Shown here piece by piece: positions 1-8,928 of a stretch of 50,769 bases of DNA. Numbering within the stretch: position 1 is the first letter of the stretch; each line of letters starts with the position of its first letter. The stretch spans positions 1 through 50,769 of the forward strand of contig NZ_JAFBIO010000012.1 of assembly GCF_021531255.1 (NCBI RefSeq), given 5' to 3'. A program made the position numbers and the translations under genes. The notes under the pieces were generated by a model. That model searched no databases, was not told the origin of the DNA, and worked only from the letters and a program-made list of their open reading frames with translations. Source of the stretch: Allofournierella massiliensis (GTDB lineage Bacteria > Bacillota > Clostridia > Oscillospirales > Ruminococcaceae).

Positions 1-98
1 CTCAAAGCTTCCTGGCTGTCCACCGCCGCCCGGGGGGTCATCTCGATCTTGCCCTTCAGTTCATAGTGCATTTTCAGCGATTCTTTTGCGTAATCCAT
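1..98 (-). CDS. NAD(P)-dependent malic enzyme, N-terminal fragment
   Basis: Only the first 32 codons lie in the window; the gene continues off the left edge. The N-terminus reads MDYAKESLKMHYELKGKIEM, which resembles the opening of bacterial malic enzymes (malate to pyruvate plus CO2). A good ribosome binding site (GAGGAGAGGGG) precedes the ATG at 96-98. It starts 15 bases after the CitE-like gene, so the two are almost certainly cotranscribed. The assignment rests on a short stretch recognised from memory and could change once the rest of the gene is read. Confidence 0.6.
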   Translation of the reverse strand, partial: MDYAKESLKMHYELKGKIEMTPRAAVDSQEAL

Positions 99-113
99 CG
101 TTTTCCCCTCTCC

Positions 114-1010
114 TCAGGCCTTGCGCTTGCCTGCTTCTTTTTCCTCGATCTCCTTCTGGCGGGCCAGGATATTCAGCCCGTCCCGGTAGACCGGGATATC
201 GATCATCTTGCCCTCAAAGCCCACCGAGGCCGAGCCCTTGGCCAGGCCCTCTTCCTCAAAGACCTTGGTGATCTTGCGGGCCCATTCCACCCGCTCGGGG
301 GCAGGAGAGTAGACCTCATGGGCCACCGGGATCTGCTTGGGGTTGATGATCTGCCGGCCCTCAAAGCCCAGCTGGGCACCGCTGAGGCAGTTGGCCCGGA
401 AGGCCTCCACGTCCTGATAGTTGGGGAAGGGGGCGTCCTCGGCCACCAGCCCGTAGGCGCGGGCCGCGGAGCCGATCACCGCACGGGCATAGTACTGCTC
501 GGCTGCCTCGTCGGTGCGGGTCACCTTCATATCCCGGGTGTAATCCACCGCGCCGAAGATGATGGCCACCAGCCGGTGGGAACCGCCCGCGCATTCCTCC
601 ACCTTCTTGACGCCCAGGGAAGTCTCGATGAGGATGGCCATCTTGATGCCGCCCACCGGCAGCCCCCGCAGCTTTTCCAGCCGGGTGATCTCATTGTCCA
701 GCCGGCGCACATCCGCCAGCCCTTCGCATTTGGGCAGGGTGATGCCGTCCAGCCCTTCCATGACCACCGCGTCCAGGTCGGCCAGGGTCAGGTCGGTATC
801 CCAGGCATTGATCCGCACCCAGGCCTCGGCACCGTTGGCGCTCATCTTCCCGATGTATTTCTTTACCATTTCTCGGGCCGCCGCCTTCTCGGCAGGGGGT
901 ACCGAGTCTTCCATATCCAGGGTGATCACATCCGCACCCAGGGCAGGCGCCTTCAGCACCATGTGCTCGTTGTTGGCGGGCAGATACAGATCGCTTCTTC
1001 TTACAGCCAT
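114..1010 (-). CDS. CitE-like HpcH/HpaI-family CoA-ester lyase
   Basis: A 298-residue member of the citrate lyase beta / malyl-CoA lyase family (TIM barrel, Mg-dependent C-C bond cleavage or formation on acyl-CoA esters). Visible family signatures are PANN near residue 11, the acidic DMEDSVP segment, LPKCEG, IETSLGV, the FGAVD metal-ligand region, and GFEGRQIINPKQI near the C-terminus. I chose the ATG at 1008-1010 because AGGAGG sits just upstream; a longer in-frame ORF exists but has no such site. No CitD or CitF partners are nearby, so citrate lyase is unlikely. Pairing with malic enzyme points to malyl-CoA or a related hydroxyacyl-CoA. The exact substrate cannot be read from sequence. Confidence 0.85.
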   Translation of the reverse strand: MAVRRSDLYLPANNEHMVLKAPALGADVITLDMEDSVPPAEKAAAREMVKKYIGKMSANGAEAWVRINAWDTDLTLADLDAVVMEGLDGITLPKCEGLADVRRLDNEITRLEKLRGLPVGGIKMAILIETSLGVKKVEECAGGSHRLVAIIFGAVDYTRDMKVTRTDEAAEQYYARAVIGSAARAYGLVAEDAPFPNYQDVEAFRANCLSGAQLGFEGRQIINPKQIPVAHEVYSPAPERVEWARKITKVFEEEGLAKGSASVGFEGKMIDIPVYRDGLNILARQKEIEEKEAGKRKA

Positions 1011-1157
1011 AGGGTACAACCTCCTGTTTTCTCCTGTTTTTGTTGGCCGGCTCTCTCCGGCCGGGGCCGGCAAAGCCGGCCTGCCCTTCTTCTTTTTTCC
1101 TGGGATGGGTTCGTCTTGTGTTGTCGACAGTATTTAGTTTACAGTCTCCGCACATTC

Positions 1158-1186
1158 ATTGTATCGATTTTGGAAAAGGCATACAA
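1158..1186 (-). promoter_or_regulatory. Predicted promoter of the citE-like/malic enzyme operon
   Basis: On the minus strand a -35 box TTGTAT (1181-1186) and a -10 box TACAAT (1158-1163) are separated by 17 bases. It lies 148 bases upstream of the lyase start and downstream of the previous operon's terminator. Confidence 0.6.
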
Positions 1187-1218
1187 TTGCCAGAAAAGAG
1201 ATTTTTGCGCCTTCTTTT

Positions 1219-1233
1219 TGTAGACATTCTACA
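1219..1233. promoter_or_regulatory. Inverted repeat, candidate operator
   Basis: A perfect inverted repeat TGTAGA-cat-TCTACA lies just upstream of the predicted -35 box of the lyase operon. A second palindrome, TGTCGACA (1122-1129), lies downstream of the -10. Both are plausible sites for a dimeric GntR-type regulator such as the one at 7653-8693, but binding is not shown. Confidence 0.45.
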
Positions 1234-1261
1234 GTCGTTTGTATTTTCCGCAAAAAAGTGC

Positions 1262-1305
1262 AAAAAAGAGGAGGCCTCCTGCGCAGAGACCTCCCGCTCC
1301 GGTTT
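1262..1305 (-). terminator. Probable terminator of the allantoin operon
   Basis: Downstream of the DUF3830 gene the minus strand has a GC-rich region able to form a stem around GGAGG/CCTCC, followed by CTCTTTTTTGC. The stem is imperfect, so confidence is moderate. The rest of the 1011-1332 gap holds the promoter and palindromes described separately; no gene is seen. Confidence 0.5.
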
Positions 1306-1332
1306 TTCCGGGGCAACCAGCTCTGTTCCGGG

Positions 1333-1749
1333 TCAGTCGTAGGCTTCAAACACCACGTCGTGGGCACCCTTCCACAGGCAGTCCTTGCCCAGCTTTTCCA
1401 GGTTCTCCTGGCCTTCCACAATGGTCAGGAAGTGGTTGCCGGCCAAGGCGCCCACCTTGCTGGCAAAGCTGCAGCTGCCATAGGCCATGATGATCTCGGT
1501 CTCACTGATGCCGCCGATGTAAAACAGCACGTCGCCCCGGGAAGGATGGCAGGTATGGTTCTCATACTCCACCCCCAGCTGGTAATCTCCCAGGGGAGCC
1601 CAGACGGCTTCACCGCTCCAGCGCACATGCACAAACCGGCTCTTAAAGGGCAGTCGGGCGCAGAAGGCTTCGCAGGTCTTGGGGGCCAGTTCTTTTTCCA
1701 GTCGGGCAATAAAGGTATAGGGGCCCGCGGTAATTTTCAGATGTTCCAT
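1333..1749 (-). CDS. DUF3830 family protein (cyclophilin-like fold)
   Basis: A 138-residue protein that I recognise as DUF3830, a family with a predicted cyclophilin-like beta-barrel. Features include the central GDYQLGVEY and GDVLFYIGG segments. No signal peptide or membrane segment is visible, so it should be cytosolic. A strong ribosome binding site (AAGGAGA) precedes the ATG. It is the last gene of the ureide operon, 45 bases after the M20 amidohydrolase. In other genomes DUF3830 genes also sit beside hydantoinase/carbamoylase genes. Its biochemical role is unknown; an accessory or ligand-binding role in cyclic-amide breakdown is only a guess. Confidence 0.75.
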   Translation of the reverse strand: MEHLKITAGPYTFIARLEKELAPKTCEAFCARLPFKSRFVHVRWSGEAVWAPLGDYQLGVEYENHTCHPSRGDVLFYIGGISETEIIMAYGSCSFASKVGALAGNHFLTIVEGQENLEKLGKDCLWKGAHDVVFEAYD

Positions 1750-1794
1750 ATTTTTTCTCCTTTTTTGATCTGCCCGGAGGGCAGTGATTTGCGT

Positions 1795-3027
1795 TTATAA
1801 CCGAACGATCAGGTCTTTCATCACCTGCACCGCTCTGCCGAAGGCTTCCGGCGGGGTATATTCCTCGGGGCAGTGGCTTCGCCCCGCCCGGCTGGGCACA
1901 AACAGCATGGCCGTATCCACCTGCTGGCCCATGGACAGGGCGTCATGCCCTGCCCCACTGGGCAGCGCCATCCAGCTGTGTCCCCGCTCCCGGCAGCTTT
2001 CTTCCAGAATTTTTCGCATGGGCCGGCTCAGTTCCACCGGCTGGATCCGCAGCGTTTCCTCCATGGTAAAACTGCCGCCGGTCTTTTCGGTTTCTTCCTG
2101 CAGCCGGCGGCGGATCCTGGCAGGGATCTCTTCCAGCACCTCGTTTTGCAGCGAGCGGATATCCAGGGAAAATTCCAGCGACCGGGCTACGATATTCACC
2201 GCCCCTGCCCGGGTATTCACCTGGCCCACGGTGGCCACGGTGCTGCCGCCCGCTTCCCGGGCCATATCGCCCACCTGGGCAATTACCCGAGCCGCCATCT
2301 CCACCGCATCCGAGCGCATATCCATGGGCGTGGTTCCCGCATGGTCGGCTCTGCCGTTCACGGCTACCCGATAGCGGCGGAGCCCCACGATCCCTTCCAC
2401 AACGCCCAGCTCCTTTTTCTGGCCATCCAGCACCGGGCCCTGTTCGATATGGATTTCCAGGAAATGCCCGATCCTTCCTTTGGGCCAGGCGGCTTTTGGC
2501 AGTTCTCCCGCCTTCAGCCCGTACCTTTCCATGGCCCGGGCCAGGGTGATCCCTTCCTCATCGGTCAGGCGGCCGGCTTCTCCCGGCTCCAGCCGGCCCA
2601 GCACAGCCTTGGAGCCAAAATATCCGCTGCCAAAGCGGCAGCCTTCTTCATCCATAAAGGCGGCGGCCAGATAGTCCGCATCGGGGGTGATCCCCTCTTC
2701 CCGCAGCACTCTGGCCAGTTCAATGGCACACACCACGCCGGCTATCCCGTCGTAGTTCCCGCCGCCGGGCACCGAATCATAATGGGAACCACAGAGGATG
2801 CAGGGCTTCTCCCGATTCCGCCCCGGCAGCAGCCCGAAAAGATTGCCGGCCGGGTCCTGCCAGGTCTCCAGCCCCGCCTCTTCCATTTTCTTTAACAGGA
2901 AATCGGCCGCCGCCCGGGTCTCGGGGGTAAAGGGCAGCCGGGTACAGCCCTGCCCGGGCGTGGCGGTAAAGGCGCTGAGCCCTTCCAGGTCTTCCTGTAT
3001 CCGCCGGGCGCTTTCCATCCAGTTCAC
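1795..3027 (-). CDS. M20-family allantoate amidohydrolase / N-carbamoyl-amino-acid hydrolase
   Basis: A 410-residue binuclear-zinc amidohydrolase of the AllC/HyuC type, which removes carbamoyl or ureido groups. Metal-site motifs are in the usual order: CGSHYDSVPGGGNYDG (His, Asp), DEEGCRFG (Glu), EIHIEQGPVLD (His) and GAGHDALSMG near the C-terminus. Length matches the family. The start is GTG at 3025-3027, overlapping the stop of the allantoinase gene by 4 bases, which implies translational coupling; an ATG three codons later is an alternative. With an allantoinase directly upstream, allantoate is the most likely substrate, but carbamoyl-amino-acid hydrolases look very similar. Confidence 0.85.
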   Translation of the reverse strand: MNWMESARRIQEDLEGLSAFTATPGQGCTRLPFTPETRAAADFLLKKMEEAGLETWQDPAGNLFGLLPGRNREKPCILCGSHYDSVPGGGNYDGIAGVVCAIELARVLREEGITPDADYLAAAFMDEEGCRFGSGYFGSKAVLGRLEPGEAGRLTDEEGITLARAMERYGLKAGELPKAAWPKGRIGHFLEIHIEQGPVLDGQKKELGVVEGIVGLRRYRVAVNGRADHAGTTPMDMRSDAVEMAARVIAQVGDMAREAGGSTVATVGQVNTRAGAVNIVARSLEFSLDIRSLQNEVLEEIPARIRRRLQEETEKTGGSFTMEETLRIQPVELSRPMRKILEESCRERGHSWMALPSGAGHDALSMGQQVDTAMLFVPSRAGRSHCPEEYTPPEAFGRAVQVMKDLIVRL

Positions 3028-4409
3028 TTTCTTCCCTCTTTCTCTTTCCTCACCAGCCGGCCCCGGCCCTCCGGGCCCACAGGCCGTCCATTTTCCGCCG
3101 CCAGCTCACCCCTGACCCAAACGGCCACGGGCAGGCCCCGGCCCCTCATGCCCACAAAAGCGGAGATGGGGTTCTGGTAACACAGGTCCTCTTCCCTGAT
3201 CTCCCATTCCTGATTCGGATCCACCAGCACCAGGTCTCCGTCAAAGCCGGGCAAAAGGGCGCCCTTGCGACCCCAAAGGCCAAAGGCCCGGGCCGGCTTT
3301 TCGCACATGGCCAGCGCCAGTTTTTCCGGCGGCAGCCCCCGTTTGAGGCAGCCTTCGCTGAAGACGGCCTGGAACACACTCTGTATGCCGCTGATGCCGC
3401 CCCACACATCGAATACGTTTTCGATCCTGCGGCCCAGGATCTGGGTGTGTTTTTCCTTCCAGGTGCAGGGGGAATGATCGCTGGCGATCCCGCTGAAGGT
3501 TCCGTCTGCCACATATTCCCACAACCCGTCCCGCTGGGCGGCCGACCGCAGGGGCGGCGCGCATTTGAAGAGCGGCCCTTTCTGCAGCAGATCCTCCTGG
3601 GTCATGCACAGGTAGTGGGCACAGGTCTCGGCTGTGATATCCAGCCCCTCCCGCTGGGCCTGGCGGATCACCTCGGCCACCTCCGGGCAGCTCACATGGC
3701 AGATATGGGCCTTGCAGCCGGTGGCCCTGGCAATTTCAATCACCGCCAGGGTGGCGATCTTTTCCGCCGCCACCGGCCGGGAATCCAGAAAAGCCTGCCA
3801 GTCCAGCCGGCCCTGTTCCTTCATTCGCTTTTCCAGCCATTGGATGGTAGAGATATCCTCGCAGTGGAATCCGGCGCGGCCCCCGAATTTTTCAATACTC
3901 TCCATGGCCTCGTAGGCCTGGCCATAGCTGAGAGGCGCGTAATCCGGCGAGACAGGGCCCAAAAAGGATTTGAAGGCTACGCAGCCCTTTTCATCCAGGC
4001 CTTCCAGCTGGCCGAAATTGTCCGGCACCAGACCGCCCCAGAAGCAGTAATCCACCCGGGCCCGGCCGGCCACCGCCTCCTGCTTTTTGTCAAACAGTTC
4101 CGGGGTGGTGAGGGCAGGCTCATTCTGCAGGGGCATATCGATCACGGTGGTAAAGCCCCCCACAGCAGCCGCCGCGGTGCCGTGGCTGTAATCCTCCCGC
4201 CAGGTATAGCCCGGGTCGTTCAGGTGAGCGTGGGTATCAATGGCGCCGGGGAAAAGGAATCCCCCCTCGCCGTCCCGGTACCGGGCAGCCGCCGGCCGTT
4301 CGCCCTCTTCCAACAATGCCCCGATCTTCCCCTCCCGCAGGGCGATGCCGCCCGCGCACACCCCCTGGGGCGTGACCAGTTTCACATTTTCAATGACCAA
4401 ATCGTACAT
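3024..4409 (-). CDS. allB: Allantoinase (cyclic amidohydrolase)
   Basis: A 461-residue amidohydrolase of the dihydroorotase/allantoinase family, which would open the hydantoin ring of allantoin to give allantoate. Metal-site elements are DTHAHLNDPG (HxH), the likely carboxylated lysine in AFKSFLG, HCED, HICHVS and the ASDHSPCTW segment, whose SDHSPC wording is typical of allantoinases. The C-terminus carries the usual small beta-domain. It overlaps the M20 gene by 4 bases and follows the binding-protein locus by 30 bases. A hydantoinase or dihydropyrimidinase is the main alternative. Confidence 0.8.
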   Translation of the reverse strand: MYDLVIENVKLVTPQGVCAGGIALREGKIGALLEEGERPAAARYRDGEGGFLFPGAIDTHAHLNDPGYTWREDYSHGTAAAAVGGFTTVIDMPLQNEPALTTPELFDKKQEAVAGRARVDYCFWGGLVPDNFGQLEGLDEKGCVAFKSFLGPVSPDYAPLSYGQAYEAMESIEKFGGRAGFHCEDISTIQWLEKRMKEQGRLDWQAFLDSRPVAAEKIATLAVIEIARATGCKAHICHVSCPEVAEVIRQAQREGLDITAETCAHYLCMTQEDLLQKGPLFKCAPPLRSAAQRDGLWEYVADGTFSGIASDHSPCTWKEKHTQILGRRIENVFDVWGGISGIQSVFQAVFSEGCLKRGLPPEKLALAMCEKPARAFGLWGRKGALLPGFDGDLVLVDPNQEWEIREEDLCYQNPISAFVGMRGRGLPVAVWVRGELAAENGRPVGPEGRGRLVRKEKEGRK

Positions 4410-4439
4410 CTGTCTGCACCTTTTTCAGCCAATTCTTTT

Positions 4440-6053
4440 TTACAGGCCCAATTTCTCAGCTGCGTAGCGGAAAGGCCGGGGATCCACGATCTCCTCATAG
4501 GGGATCACACCATCGATCACATGGCCTTCCACCAGGAACTTCTGCCAACGGTTCAGCTCCTCTTCCTGGATGCGCACCGTCTCGGGCCACATTCCCTGCT
4601 GGCAGTATTCATTCACCAGGGCCATCGCCTTGTCCAGCTCCACCTTGGGCCAGTTGCGGGCCAGGATCTGCCGGCAGTCATAGCCATCATGTTCCCGCAG
4701 CCAGGTCTGGGCCATCTGCAGGCCCTGGGTGAACCGGCCGCAGAGGTTATCCTCTCTGGCCAACGTCTCGGGGGTAGCATAGTATACGCTCCAGGGTACC
4801 GGGCCGCCGGTGATGGTCAGGTCGGAAACCACAAAGCCCTTGCCCTTTGCCTCCATCTGAGCGGCCAAGTCTGCCTTCATCATGATGATATCGCCGAAGC
4901 CGCCTTCGAACAGTTCCTGCAGCATAGCAATGGTAAAATCATGGATGAAATGGATCTTGGATACATCGGCGCCGCCCTCTGCCGCCACGCCTGCCAGGAA
5001 CAGCCCGGGGCTGGCCCCGTTGCCCCCCGAGGTGAGTACCTTTTTGCCCTCCAGATCCTTCCACTGGAAGTTTTCCATAGGCTGGTGGGAGAGCAGGGCC
5101 AGCGGGCAGCGGGAGGCTACCTTGGCAAAAGCATAATAATCGGCGGCCCGATGCTTGTAGATCAGCGGACACCAGATACCGCCCACCACCGCTTCGGCCT
5201 GGCCGCTGTCGATATCGGTCAGTACCGTGGTCCAGGGCTTGGGCACATAGGAGGTGACCTTCAGCCCCAGCTTTTCCTTTGCGTAATGAAAGGGGGCCGG
5301 ATCCACAATTTCTTCATAGGGGATCTCCCGATCCAGAATATAGTTCTGCTCTGCCAGGACTTCCCGGCAGGCATAGCCATCCCGGGCCCGCAGCCAGCTC
5401 TGGGCCTTCTGCAGAGCCAGGGTAAAGCGGCCGCAGAGATTGTCTTCCCGGGCCAGGCATTCCGGCGTGGCATTCGTATACGCTCCAGGGGCAGGGGCCG
5501 GCCTTTTCGGCCAAGTAGGCGATCACCCGGCCCTTGCCCGCCTCTTCCAGGGCGGCGGCAGTCTCCGACTTGGTGCAGAGCATATCCTCCATGCCGCCCA
5601 GGTAAAGCTCTTCCAGCATATCGCCGTAATAATCATGCACGATCCGGATCCGGGTATCGTCGGCTCCGTTCTCCCGGGCGGCGCCTTTGATCAGTACCGC
5701 CGGGCCTATGCTGTTAGAGCCGGGGGCCAGCACGATCCTGTCCTTCAGGTCCTGCCAGCGGAATTCCCCTTTTTTCTCTTCCCGGGCCACCAGTGCATGG
5801 GGGCGCGGGAGGAAACCTTGGCAAATTCAAAGTACTCTTTGCCCCGGCCTTTATAGCACAAGGGTACCCAAATACCGCCCACCACTGCCTGGGAACTGCC
5901 GCTGTCCAGGTCTTTCAGTACCACGGTCCAGGGGTTCGGCACATAGGATTCCACCGAGAGCCCCTGTTCCGCAAAATATCCCAGCGCCTGGGCCAGATAT
6001 TGAGGCATATAATTGAAGGATAAGCCTGTGGCGGAAATATGAAAAGTATCCAT
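4440..6053 (-). pseudogene. Fused tandem NMT1/THI5-like substrate-binding protein, two frameshifts
   Basis: Read across two frameshifts this locus would encode about 537 residues made of two homologous NMT1/THI5-like binding domains. Copy 1 begins MDTFHISATGLSFNYMPQ after a good ribosome site (GGGAGGAG). It loses one base near 5795 (inside the SSRAPM/ALVAREE region) and gains one near 5475 (inside WSVY/ATPE). The frame is then restored through the C-terminal IPYEEIVDP motif into copy 2, which ends with the same motif. Copy 2 lacks its first 33 or so residues: copy 1's end (KEKLGL) runs straight into KVTSYVPKPW, the counterpart of SVESYVPNPW in copy 1. No signal peptide is visible, unusual for a binding protein. 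Either the gene is decaying or the indels are sequence errors. Confidence 0.75.
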
Positions 6054-6083
6054 TCTGGTCTCCTCCCTTCCCATGGTTTACAG

Positions 6084-7392
6084 TTACCGTTTCTTTTTCC
6101 GCAGGATCAGGATCAGCATGAGCGCACCGGAGCCCACCACAAAGAGGGCATCGATGCCCAGCAGAGTCCATACGCTGCTCAGGATCACGGCGGGGAGAAT
6201 GGGCGTAAGCAAGTTGTTCCACCAGAAGATGGCGTTGTACACACCATGGGCCTGGGGCGCGCAGCTTTCGGAGTTAGGGTCGATGGCTCGTACCAGTGCC
6301 AGACCGTTGGGGCTGGAACCGGTGCAGGTCCCCACTACCATCATGCACTTTTCAAACCACTCGGGGTTGCCCACCTTTTTGAAGTACCACAGACAGAAGG
6401 CCGTGGTGAAGGCGCAGATCACCAGAATATTCACCAGCAGAGGCAGCCAGTACTTGCTCAGGATGTTCAGGTCCAGGCTGGCCACCGAGGCAACAATGAG
6501 GATCTCCAGGCAGAAGCCGCTGATATTGGTGAGAGTCTTGCGATCCACATAGGCGTCGGTGTGGGTCTTGCGCATGAGGGGCCAGAGGATCAGGCCGCCC
6601 ACCATGCCGTACAACATGGCATTGATCTTGGAGAGAATGGGTACAAAGTGGGTCAACACCGTGAAGATTCCCAATCCGATGGCATAGCTGAGCAGGACCA
6701 GGCAGAGCTGGAAAGCCAGAGGGTTAATAGCCACAGGGGTGGTGGTAACGGTGCCGATGGATTCCCGCTTTTCTTCCGGCAGAAGGCCGCCGTAAAATAG
6801 GGGGGCTGTTTTTCCGGGTTTTTCACGAAGGTACCCCAGCCTTTACGCACGCCGTAGTTCACCACGGCCATGCCCACCACCATGGACCAGACCAGGCCGC
6901 CGGTGGCCAATACCATGCCGATATCCACGGCGCCTTCTACACCCATCTCTTCCATGACAGCGCCGGCTGCGGCCGCATTGCCGTGGCTGCCGAAATAGGC
7001 AAAGGTGCTCAGGATGCCCCAGCCCTCCGGCATACCGGGGATGAACATGCTGAAGAACATCATGATCAACACACCCAGAATCATCTGGGAGCCATACAAA
7101 AAGATGTTGGTAAGGGCATAATCCATATGCTCCAGCATCTTGGAAGCGTTGACGCTGATGCCCAGCACCACGCAGGTCATGATAATCCGCATCAAAACGC
7201 CGTTAAAATCCGGGAAGGATTCCGGGATAGTAATAGGACCTGATCCCCCAGGATCAGATCCAAAATACCTCCCACTACGGAGGCCGGCAAGAAGAGCTTC
7301 TGCAGGGGCTTACAGTAAGAGCGAATGATAAAACCGCCGATCAGCAGCAGGCAGATTACCATAACATCCATAAACAAGCTTGCAAGTGTCAT
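6084..7392 (-). pseudogene. Sodium/glutamate symporter-like (GltS family), two frameshifts
   Basis: Three consecutive reading frames together make one polytopic membrane protein of the GltS family, a sodium-coupled carboxylate symporter. The parts are residues starting MTLASLFMDVMVICLLL, then a middle part with FFSMFIPGMPEGWG and GSHGNAAAAGAV, then the C-terminal half ending LILRKKKR. The frame breaks at a C5 run (7245-7249) and at a G6 run (6800-6805). One added base in each run restores a single reading frame (through GPITIPESFP and FYGGLLPEEKRES). Both breaks are in homopolymers, so sequencing error is a real alternative to pseudogenisation. It heads the allantoin operon and may have imported an anionic ureide or carboxylate. 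Confidence 0.75.
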
Positions 7393-7599
7393 AGTTCTTT
7401 TCCTTTCTCAGTAATTTTTAAAATCAAGCTACCGGTCACCCAATTTTTATATTTTCATGGTACTCTACCTTTTTGGAAATAACAAGCCCGCAGAACCACC
7501 AAACTTTTTGTTTTCAGATTGGCACAAACAGAAATTTTTTTATTTGATCCCACAAATTTTCCTGTTTTTCTTCAGCAAAAAACTCTTATACCAAAAGGA

Positions 7600-7645
7600 A
7601 CCCGACCGCGGAAAAATCCGTGATCGGGTCCCTTTTTTATTTTTA
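7600..7645. terminator. Bidirectional terminator between gltS and the fusion regulator
   Basis: GGAACCCGACCGCGG pairs with the downstream CCGTGATCGGGTCCC (a few mismatches), with CTTTTTT on the plus strand and a shorter T run on the minus strand. It lies just past the stop of the minus-strand regulator gene. The remainder of 7393-7600 is AT-rich and includes the inverted repeat GGTA-ctc-TACC at 7459-7469, near a weak minus-strand promoter for gltS. Confidence 0.65.
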
Positions 7646-7652
7646 AAATTTT

Positions 7653-8693
7653 TCAAATTTTTGTCTGGGCCTGATTTTCGCCTTTCTGCCCCCGGTATCG
7701 TTCTTCCGACCGGCGCAGATGCTCCACGATCAGTTCCTCCGCTTTTTGGCTCTGGCCGGCTTCCATGGTCCGGCAAAGCTCCTCATGTTCCTGCTGCACC
7801 TGAGTCATCTGCTCGATGGTGGACATTCCATAGGCATTGAGGAAGGAAAGGATCTTGCGGCAGGTAAACAGCAGATTGTACAGGATCTCGTTGCCGGCGC
7901 AGGCTGCGATGTTCATATGGAATTCCTGGTCGCAGCCCAGAAAACTCGAAAAATCCCGCTCTTCCAGCAATCGTTTTTCCCGGTCAGCTACCTCCCGGAT
8001 GGGCTCAAAGGCCGGGGTTCCCCGTTTTTGGGTAGCGATGCGGACCGTTTCCCGTTCCAGGATCATCCGCAGCTGGTACACGTTCTGGTTGGAATCGGTG
8101 CTGAGCAGAAAGGTCCAGGAAAAAGGCAGGGTGAAGATTCCACTGGCGTCTTTGGCCAGATACATGCCGCTGCCCGGCAGGATGTGAATGATGCCCATGG
8201 CGCTGAGTACCTTCAACGCCTCCCGCACAGAAGAACGGGATAGGCCCAACATCTCCGCAAAGGCTCTGTCGCTGGGCAGACGGCTGCCGGGCTGAAGTTT
8301 GCCGGAGGAAATATTCCCCACCAGGTAATCGCTGAGGGCCTCCACCACACTGTCGATATAGCTGCCCCGGCTGACTGCCTTCGGCTCAATGCTCACTGGC
8401 AGCTGAGGGTTCGCTTTCTCCATAAACACATCGATATTCTTTGCGAAATCATCAGGGGAAAGGGAAAACAGGGCCGGATCCAGGGATAGCTTGCCGGCCA
8501 CCTTTTCCGCCAGCATCTCCTCATCCCGGTTGCCCTTGGTTTCCAGGTTGGAAAGTTTGGCCACACTGAGCAGCGGCGTGCCCTCTTCATCTTTAAAAAA
8601 CATATCAATAAACTCACTCTGGGTCATCTTCATCCGATGCCGCAGGGTCAGTAGATTTTCGCCGATCGGCGTTTTCTGTCGTGCCTTTTTCAT
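7653..8693 (-). CDS. Transcriptional regulator: XRE-like HTH fused to GntR/FCD
   Basis: A 346-residue DNA-binding protein with an unusual domain order. Residues about 10-60 look like an XRE-type helix-turn-helix (MTQSEFID ... LSVAKLSNLETKG). Residues about 110-182 are a GntR winged helix (GKLQPGSRLPSDRAFAEMLG, SRSSVREALKVLSAMGI). Residues about 200-335 are an all-helical FCD ligand domain with an ERE/DQEFH metal-binding pattern. Ordinary FadR-type GntR proteins are about 230-250 residues and lack the first domain. The gene stands alone between the allantoin operon and thiC and ends before a terminator. Regulation of the neighbouring ureide or CitE operons is an inference from position. Confidence 0.85.
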   Translation of the reverse strand: MKKARQKTPIGENLLTLRHRMKMTQSEFIDMFFKDEEGTPLLSVAKLSNLETKGNRDEEMLAEKVAGKLSLDPALFSLSPDDFAKNIDVFMEKANPQLPVSIEPKAVSRGSYIDSVVEALSDYLVGNISSGKLQPGSRLPSDRAFAEMLGLSRSSVREALKVLSAMGIIHILPGSGMYLAKDASGIFTLPFSWTFLLSTDSNQNVYQLRMILERETVRIATQKRGTPAFEPIREVADREKRLLEERDFSSFLGCDQEFHMNIAACAGNEILYNLLFTCRKILSFLNAYGMSTIEQMTQVQQEHEELCRTMEAGQSQKAEELIVEHLRRSEERYRGQKGENQAQTKI

Positions 8694-8928
8694 TTATACC
8701 TGATCTCTCTTTCCGGGGCGATTTTATCCCGTTTTCCATGCTTCCTTCTCCCATTACTTTATCGCAGCCCCCTGAAAAAAGCAACCAATTTTACCGTTTT
8801 GCAAAAGAGCTCGCAGATGCAAGGATTTTTCCGTACCTTTGCTTCCCTTTTTCAGGCAATTGCTATATCTTTTCTCCGCTTGTCCCAGTCGCCATCCCCA
8901 AAGGCCCGCCGCTTTCCTGTCAGCAAAA

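Noticed and set aside
5475-5800. Programmed frameshifting in the binding-protein fusion
   Set aside because: No slippery heptamer or following structure is evident, and the two shifts simply cancel over about 105 codons, which looks like random indels.
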